The notes beneath the pieces were generated by a model. That model worked only from the letters and a program-made list of their open reading frames with translations, did not search any database and was not told the DNA's origin. The translations under genes and the position numbers were made by a program. Below, piece by piece: positions 57,561 through 64,000 of a DNA stretch of 64,000 nucleotides. Every line of letters starts with the position of its first letter. Within the stretch, counting starts at the first letter, position 1. Source of the DNA: Plantago ovata (lineage: Eukaryota > Streptophyta > Magnoliopsida > Lamiales > Plantaginaceae); the NCBI GenBank assembly GCA_028274465.1, contig CM051458.1, forward strand, positions 20,723,566-20,787,565, given 5' to 3'.

Positions 57561-59927
57561 TCAAATGGTAGGTTCCATGATAATGGAGAGAGGAACTTTC
57601 GGATGCGTATTGACTCCATATGCTTCTTCCATGCATATATCTTCAGGTTTCACCCCGTCTGGTAATTTCCAGTCAAAACAATGAAGCAAATTTGCTAGTG
57701 CTTGCCGCACATTGTTTAGTCCAAGATTGGAACCTGGGCACACCCTCCTTCCAGATCCAAATGGCAAAAGTGCGAAGTTGTTGCCCAACATGTCGATGTC
57801 ATTCCCAATAAACCTATTAGGAATGAAGTTGTTCGGAGATTCCCACGATTCAGGATCTCTTCCAAGGCTCCATGTGTTGATCAAGACAACTGTACCTTTG
57901 CGTATATCGTACCCTGCCACTTTGCAATCCTCCATGGCATAATGTGGAGGTGCAATAGTAGCAGGCGGATGCAACCTCAGCGTTTCCATAATTATAGCAT
58001 CTATGTAAGGTAATTGCGATAAGTCTTCCTTGGTGACGCATTCAGTGATCTGAAGGTTGTTCAGCTCTTCTTTCGCCTTTTGATATATGCGTGGTTGTTT
58101 AATGATTTCTTGAATCGCCCATTCAACAACAACAATTGTGCTCTCTGTGCTAGCGACAAGAAAGTCCTACATGTACCACATGAGAAGCAAATAAACATTC
58201 ATTTACACTCGTCTGAACAGAGCTTAATTGAATTCTTAATGGGGTGAGTTGCATTTTTAGTCCCCTAAGTCTAGGTCCTCTTCGATTTTGGTCCTATACG
58301 TTTGCTATACGGTACTATACGGACACATGTCGAATGTATATTGGTACTAATTTAGTTTTCTTTTATAAAATGTAATCCTGTGGTTTAAAATTTTTAAAAA
58401 TAATTTAAAATGCATTAATTCATAAGTTACAGATGAAATTAATTTTAAAAAAAATAACTTTTAAAAATTAAAGTTGGCTGCGGAGCAGCGTTGCTCCGCC
58501 CAAATCGTGGCGGAGCAAGGCTGCTCCGCCTAAAAGTGGCGGAGCAGACTGTTCCGCCATCTGCTCCGCCACTGTTTGGGGGAGCAGATCTGCTCCGCCA
58601 TTTGTAGTTGTAGGGCGGAGGAGACAGCTCCACCACGTTTGGGCGGAGCAGATCTGCTCCGGCATTTGCAGAGCTCCGCCACTATTAGGCGGAGCAGCCT
58701 TGCTCCGCCACTATTTGGGCGGAGCATGTCCACCTAGGGTTATGTTTTTTTTTTTTTTCTTAATATGTAAAAAATTAAATTTCATTTATTATGAATTGTT
58801 AATCAGTTGGGGAAGAACTAGTACAAAAATACGATGAATTAAGGCGAATTTTGACGTTTATACGATAAATTATATGCTTTGGGAGACTGAATTGGCCAAT
58901 TCGGTGAATCTGATAACCAAAATCGAAGTGGACCTAGACTTAAAGGACTAAAACATCTTAATGGAGTTCAATAGAGCTGAATTTAGTGATGAAATTAATA
59001 AACTAATACCTGTATTAAGGCCTTAACGCTATCTCTTGGGAGTTGATGAGCTTCAGCGTGCTTCAATAAGCCTTCAATGGCATCTTTCTGGAAAAAGTCA
59101 ACGTCATCGTTAGTTGCCTTTTTAGCCAAGTGGTTATCAATAACATGACTAGTAAGCCTGTCAAACTTGTTCCCCAAGGCCTTCATCTTCCTACGAGATT
59201 CACCTCCACAAAATAACCCGAGCCACGGTGCCCAATCCCCGATGTAGAACGTTCCTGTCAGCACGACCCACTCCTCCAGCAGCTCGAGCAAGTCATCAAC
59301 TCTTGCTTCCGGGTTGTTCCCAATGTAGTCCTCTCCTAGCACCATCCTGCAAATGATGGACACGATATAACGTGTTACATGTTCTCTGATGATGACCGGT
59401 TTGCCAGACAGGGATTGCAGTCTAGACAAGAGATACCGCGCCTCCCCTATGCGAACACGCTCATAAAGACCAGTGGTACTGCTGTTCATGTTGGACATCA
59501 CCAGGTTGAAAACTTTGCGTAGCTGTCGCCAGTAGGGCCCACATGGAGACCAAAGTATGTTGGAGGGGTTTATGTATTTGCCGGCAGCAAAGGGAGGCCT
59601 GGCTGCGAAAACGCGATCATGTGTCTTCAAGAACAGCTTGGCCATCTCAGGTGAGGAGACAACGACAACCGGAGATTGGAAAAACTTGAGTAGCATTATG
59701 GGGCCGTATTTTTGGGATAGCAAGTGAAGGGAGAGGTGTCGGTTCGGACCGATCTGGTAGAGGTTGCCGATTATAGGAAAACCTTTGGGTCCTGGCGGAA
59801 CTAGTTTTGTTCCACTAAATTGGGAAATAATGATTTTGAAGATGATCAAGGTTAATATAGATACAGATAATAATAAAATGGGCACAGCTGATAGATCATC
59901 ACTACTGTAAGAGTAGTACTTCTCCAT
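57561..59927 (-). CDS. Cytochrome P450, CYP92-like (CYP71 clan), two exons
   Basis: Exon 1 59927-59010 and exon 2 58166-57561 join in phase 0 (…VKALIQ|DFLVAS…), giving 507 residues, normal for the family. The start ATG at 59927 precedes a membrane anchor (residues ~13-35) and the PPGPKGFP hinge (~44). The C-helix WRQLRK, K-helix ETLR (~367), FIPNRF (PERF region) and haem loop FGSGRRVCPG (Cys ~449) are all present. The I-helix reads ASTEST where CYP92 relatives have GGTESS, so the usual Gly is Ser. Similarity is best with CYP92 proteins from memory (…GDWAPWL…RRKMKALGNKFDR…). It would act as an ER-bound monooxygenase with P450 reductase; substrate unknown. The intron (843 bp) holds a TIR element. 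Confidence 0.9.
58234..58964. mobile_element. Mutator-like non-autonomous TIR element in the P450 intron
   Basis: TCTTAATGG occurs at 58234-58242 and 58956-58964, a 9-bp target duplication of Mutator type. The element at 58243-58955 (713 bp) has inverted ends of about 35-45 bp (TTTTTAGTCCCCTAAGTCTA…TCTTCGATTTTGGT and the complement of ACCAAAATCGAAGTGGACCT…GGACTAAAA). The left end carries ~10 extra bases (GGTGAGTTGCA). It has no transposase; its core is the palindromic array at 58478-58735. Confidence 0.82.
58478..58735. repeat. Palindromic GGCGGAGC/GCTCCGCC array
   Basis: About 14 words of GGCGGAGCA or TGCTCCGCC, some as AGCAGATCTGCT palindromes, separated by AAAAGT, ATTTGT or ACTGTTTG spacers. 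The local GC content is far above the flanks. Confidence 0.92.
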
Positions 59928-59995
59928 TGGATTTAATAGGTAGTAGAGAATTTGCAAGGAGGCTCATAGGAATAATAAACAGTCTGGATTGGAGT

Positions 59996-60009
59996 TGTAC
60001 ATTTATAGA
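59996..60009 (-). promoter_or_regulatory. TATA box of the P450 gene
   Basis: On the minus strand TCTATAAATGTACA lies ~75 bp before the start codon, leaving room for a start site ~30 bp downstream and a ~40-50-bp leader. Confidence 0.6.
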
Positions 60010-60089
60010 GATTATTGAATTTTATATATGGAGTTAGTGAAGCATAACAACACGTGAGATTTTATATTATTTTATTTATTTATATTTAT

Positions 60090-60372
60090 ATACTCATCTG
60101 TCCCAATCAATTATTTACCCATTCCTTTTTTGGACGTTCCAATCAATTCTTTACGTTTCCATTTTGGAAATTACCCCACATCCCATCTATATTATTTTAA
60201 ATATGGACCTCACATTTACACTTCTTTATCTCCACTCATACCTCACACTTTTTTTAATCAATTACCCCACATTTACATACAATATTAATATAACACTAAC
60301 AAACAAAATTATTCATTAAAAACCGTGCAAAAATCAAACGTAGACTTATCATTTGGACGGAATTTAATTTCC
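60090..60372. mobile_element. Stowaway-like MITE remnant upstream of the P450
   Basis: The left end TACTCATCTGTCCCAATCAA and the right end ACTTATCATTTGGACGGAAT match the usual CTCCGTCCC…GGGACGGAG pattern of this MITE group in degraded form. The interior holds TTAAAAACCGTGCAAAAATC, a motif near the right end of such MITEs. Confidence 0.5.
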
Positions 60373-61799
60373 TATCGATCAGCATTAATGATCGATCTTG
60401 CGTGTTTTGAATTGTGATATTATATTCCCCATCAAATAACAAACTGTCCACTTTGTCCGTTTATGACGTTAATCTAGATCTATAGCGCACAGATCCCAAA
60501 ATGCAGAAAGTTTTTAAACTCAAAATTTAGTTCGTTCATGCCTTCATGGGCGATTGATTAATATGTCACAACAATCCGTTAATGTTTAAGACGACGGAAA
60601 ATAATTCATAACAACTGAAGTCACACACGTCGACTATTTAGTAGTTTCAAACACTTGTAGATCTTTATAATGTGTACAAAGTAATAAGGAGACACTTGAA
60701 ACTATACAAAATCTTAACCATAAATTGAAAGTTAACGTGGGGATCCATCCTCATGATGGAACGTGATTTTTCCTTGGAGATAGGGCAAGAGATGGCCTAA
60801 TACTCACCTCTTAAGGCCTTGGTAGCAAGAGCTGAAGATTTTTTATTTTTTTTAAATCGGCCAAATTTTATTCAACAACAACGGAGTTTACAAAGAAAAG
60901 AAGATATGCATAAGAAATGCACCCCAAAGCGAAAAGTAATACAACCGACACCAAGAGAGAATACCAAAGCCCCAACTCAAAATGCGTTATGACCGCCACA
61001 TTCTTGCCCCTTCCCCGCCCGGTCTAGTGTGTCCATCTTACTAGCAAGAGGTCAAGATCTGGAGGGATTGCAAGTTGTATCACCAACTCATGGTCAAGTC
61101 CAAAAAAGGGGGGCATATCTTTCGTTAGCAAGTCTAGTGGACTTAGCTTATAACGAAGGATGATTTTCCCTTTTGGTTGGCGGGTCAATCACGAAAATGG
61201 AAAGAGGCTCTAGTTAGCTCTTTACAACCGAGGCAAGATACAAGAAAGGAGAGAAACAAGCTCCAAAGAGAGCGCACCCAAAACCAAGAACAACTTCGAA
61301 GGGCCATGAAACCGAAGGAGCCAAAGTTCAACACTAAGGGATAAGGCCCGAGACTTCAAACAGTAAGACAAGAAGCCGCCTCAACTCACATCAAGATCGA
61401 CACGAAGACCCCCAAGCAATCAAAGAGCACCAACTCCAACCGAAAGACACAAAACAAGTGTACGACTAGTAGTAGCGAGGGACGGGACACCTCCAAACCT
61501 TGAAGCTCCTTAAATTCCCCGAATTTTTCTTATACTCAACTCCTACACCCTATGTCGGAGAGAGAACAAAGTTCCCAAGCCAACAAGTGGCAAGCAATTT
61601 AAAGTATATATGACCATAAGGAAAACTCAAGGAAAGTAAGGGTTCAAACCAACATGAGTAAAGCAAGCAAGAAACACACAAGTTAGTAAAAAAGGTGGTC
61701 GTTCATTCAAAACCAAGGAAGGAAGAAAATGTCCCCGATAGCTTTAAAAGTCGGGTTTTTACTTAGATAAGAGATGTTAAAATCCCTTAACCAAGTTGA
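60373..61799. other. Non-coding stretch; possible retroposon remnant
   Basis: From ~60838 a T-rich run (TTTTTTATTTTTTTTAAATCGGCC) leads into ~950 bp of less AT-rich, A/C-rich sequence. On the minus strand that would be a retroposon body with an A tail. I see no coding motif, so the class is open. Confidence 0.3.
61795..61799. repeat. Target-site duplication GTTGA (left) of the solo LTR
   Basis: GTTGA occurs here and at 63737-63741. Confidence 0.85.
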
Positions 61800-62056
61800 T
61801 GATGACAGTGTTTTTTACACTATCATTCGAGTCTTTTTTCACCAATTTAGCTATCCTCTAGCATGCATTTTAGTGCATTTTGTTAGAATAGTGTGACGTT
61901 TCCATTTCTTTTGTTCTTTTCAGGTTTTAGGTGGAAAACGCGTTTTTGGAAGTAATTCATGGCGAAACAATGATGTTTTGGTGCAACGAGATCACCCGTG
62001 GTGTGTTAAGGAGTACCGAGACGAGTTTCAAGGCTAAGAGATCAAGTTTCGGAGTT

Positions 62057-63354
62057 CAAAACCGTGCAAGGGGCCAAAATTGAAGATCCGGAGGAGGAAT
62101 TTTGGACGGGCCGCGTTCTACCCGTGCGGGGCGCACCTTCGCGTGCGCGGCGGACCGCCGCGTATGGGCCGGTCCGCTGGGGACGTTCCGACAGCTCTAT
62201 ATATATATCCAAAAATCTGCGAATTTTCATATCTTTGATCATTATTTTACAGACTTAAACCCTAGAGCTTGTTCTAGGTATATTTTCTCTTAGAACCTTT
62301 GTAACTTAGCGAATTTGGAGCTAGAGGATAGATTTGGATACCGTTTATCTCACCTTGCTAGATCTTTGTGAGTTTAGCAATTCACCGGAGATTGACAACC
62401 TTTGGTGGTAACCTTGTATCTCACAATTCTCCTATTTATCTTTCAATTAAACATGTTCTCATTCATTATTGCTTCAATTATGATTGTTGATTGTGTTATT
62501 GATATGAGTAGCTAAGCATATAGTTGGTGATAGTATGTGAATTCGTAGCTAGGGTTAGTATTATGCATGATTGAGTTTCTGAGTCTTTTACTTGTTTAAT
62601 TATCTTAATTTGATTCTTTGATCGGACTAAGCCATATATCTTCGTAGAAAAGTGTTAGAAACACTAGGACAATTCAAGATCATCGATTCGATTATATATA
62701 ATTTGCAAGTACTCAAAACCGTGCAAGGGGCCAAAATCGAAGATCCGGAGGAGGAATTCCGCACGGGCCGCGTTCTGCCCGTGCGGGGCGCACCGCCGCG
62801 TACGGGGCGGTCCGCCGGGGACGTTCCGACAGCTCTATATATATATATCCCAAAATCTGCGAATTTTCATATCTTTGATCATTATTTTACAGACTTAAAC
62901 CCTAGAGCTTGTTCTGGGTATATTTTCTCTGAGAACCTTTGTAACTTAGCGAATTTGGAGCTAGAAGAGAGATTTGGACACCGTTTTATCTCACCTTGCT
63001 AGATCTTTGTGAGTTTAGCAATTCACCGAAGATTGACAACCTTTGGTGGTAACCTTGTATCTCACAATTCTGCTATTTATCTTTCAATTAAACATGATTT
63101 CATTCATTATTGCTTCAATTATGTGTGTTGATTGTGTTATTGATATGAGTAGCTAAGCATCTTGTTGGTGATAGTATGTGAATTCGTAGCTAGGGTTGGT
63201 ATTATGCATGATTGAGTTTCTGAGTCTTTTACTTGTTTAATTATCTTAATTTGATTCTTTGATCCGACTAAGCCATATATCTTCGTAGAAAAGTGTTAGA
63301 AACACTAGGACAATTCAAGATCATCGATTCGATTATATATAATTTGCAAGTACT
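62057..63354 (+). repeat. 657-bp tandem duplication inside the solo LTR
   Basis: Units run 62057-62713 and 62714-63354, both from CAAAACCGTGCAAGGGGCC to AATTTGCAAGTACT. Each includes the GC-rich palindromic block and a CTATATATATATCC TATA run, so the promoter region is doubled. The copies differ at a modest number of sites. Confidence 0.92.
62106..62180 (+). repeat. GC-rich palindromic block before the LTR TATA box
   Basis: ACGGGCCGCGTTCTACCCGT, GCGGGGCGCACC and GCGCGGCGGACCGCCGCG phrases. The second copy lies at 62764-62825. Each block ends ~25 bp before CTCTATATATAT. Confidence 0.85.
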
Positions 63355-63741
63355 GCTTGAACTAAGACTGACAACCTTAGCCAAGTATTAGTATAGATAG
63401 GAAGCTTTCAAAATACACGTCTACAAATCTGTCTTGGTGTTTGTAAATCGACTTACTTTTAAGGCAGTACGAGTTGCACTTTCATGCATAATTAGAACTT
63501 GATGCTTAGAACGAGCATACTATCACCAGCTTTCTCCTTATATTGTTAAGTCGAGTTAATATAAATTTGTTTTCTGAAATTATATTTAGTTAATTAGTTA
63601 AAGCTATTTTAGTCCCTAGAGATCGACACTCGAGGTCATCTTACCTCTGCACTACGTGTTTTGTGTAGTTGTGAGTTGCCCTTTGGCTTTCAAATAAATT
63701 TATTTGATTGTTCGAGTCTGACAATCTCGTTCATCAGTTGA

Positions 63742-64000
63742 CTTAATCCGTTAGAGGTTAAGAGAAGATATGACGAATACCCCGAGGACTTTTCGAGTCG
63801 GGTTTTTGCCTTGAATCGGTATATCTAAACAAGTTGACTCTAAGTCTTGAAAGATACCCACCACATACCTCACCCTCTTCTCCCTTCCTTCGTACGCTTG
63901 AAGCTTCTTTGAGTGTCGCAAGTCCCCTGAAACCTACAAAATGAAAACACAATTAGTAGCACACGCCTCTTTCAAAGCCTCCCCTAACCCACAAACAGCC
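63742..64000. other. Right-edge flank
   Basis: Non-coding. CCCCGAGGACTTTTCGAGTCGGGTTTTTGCC resembles the sequence left of the solo LTR (61736-61762) and may belong to one older repeat. Confidence 0.4.

Larger units (their letters stand above)
61800..63736 (+). repeat. Solo LTR of an Athila-related Ty3/gypsy element
   Basis: 1937 bp, starting TGATGACAGTG and ending CGTTCATCA, with GTTGA on both sides. There is no internal region, so it is the product of LTR-LTR recombination. Its first ~130 bp resemble the reverse complement of the LTR end at 4612 (TTTTACAC…TCATTCGAGTC…TTTCACC…TAGCTATCCTCTA, GTGCATTTT…TTAGAATAGTGT). It holds a 657-bp internal tandem duplication. Confidence 0.9.

Overview
The window is nuclear DNA of a flowering plant, most likely a eudicot. 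Evidence: spliced plant genes (an organelle-type small heat-shock protein and a CYP92-like P450), land-plant LTR lineages (Athila, Tat and chromovirus Ty3/gypsy; Ty1/copia), a CACTA element, a plant-type Helitron, MITEs, a tRNA-derived SINE, and a mitochondrial cob fragment of nuclear-insert type. The species cannot be read from the sequence.

Only two host genes look intact. One is a two-exon small heat-shock protein gene at 12318-13078 (+), with heat-shock elements upstream. The other is a two-exon cytochrome P450 at 57561-59927 (-), with a TATA box and a 713-bp TIR element inside its single intron. The rest is layered mobile DNA and captured or degraded gene pieces.

Layout: 1-4612, 5' half of an Athila-like Ty3/gypsy element on the minus strand, cut by the window edge; its LTR/host junction is copied again at 5829-6691. 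7972-9270, an array of a diverged ~43-bp repeat, seen again in opposite orientation at 56335-56940. 9.9-10.8 kb, two back-to-back tandem duplications. 12.1-13.1 kb, small Hsp gene. 14042-14676, a TIR element filled with a palindromic GCTCC/GGAGC array. 15.06-16.34 kb, a mosaic of gene fragments (ubiquitin-conjugating E2, an unrecognised gene, poly(A)-binding protein). 16411-30461, a very young 14-kb Tat-lineage element with near-identical LTRs, a 5-bp target duplication, dual RNase H and an antisense accessory ORF region. ~31.4-39980, a Helitron with an RPA-like gene, a decayed RepHel gene and a canonical 3' hairpin plus CTAG end. 40234-45198, a chromovirus with 5-bp target duplication. 45.4-49.3 kb, exon remnants of a FORGETTER1/strawberry-notch helicase and a UBP12/13-type ubiquitin protease. 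49.98-51.9 kb, a MITE, a SINE, a hAT element and a repeat pair. 51.9-53.0 kb, a Ty1/copia fossil. 53051-~55480, one end and the TNPA-type gene of a CACTA element, followed by a mitochondrial cob fragment. 57.5-60.0 kb, the P450. 61800-63736, a solo LTR of an Athila relative with an internal 657-bp duplication and a 5-bp target duplication.

The most unusual shared theme is short self-complementary GC-rich 'phrases' repeated in tandem. They lie immediately upstream of the TATA box in two related LTRs (4176-4262 and 62106-62180 / 62764-62825). Unrelated ones lie inside a TIR element (14 kb), a CACTA intron (53.9 kb) and the element in the P450 intron (58.5 kb).
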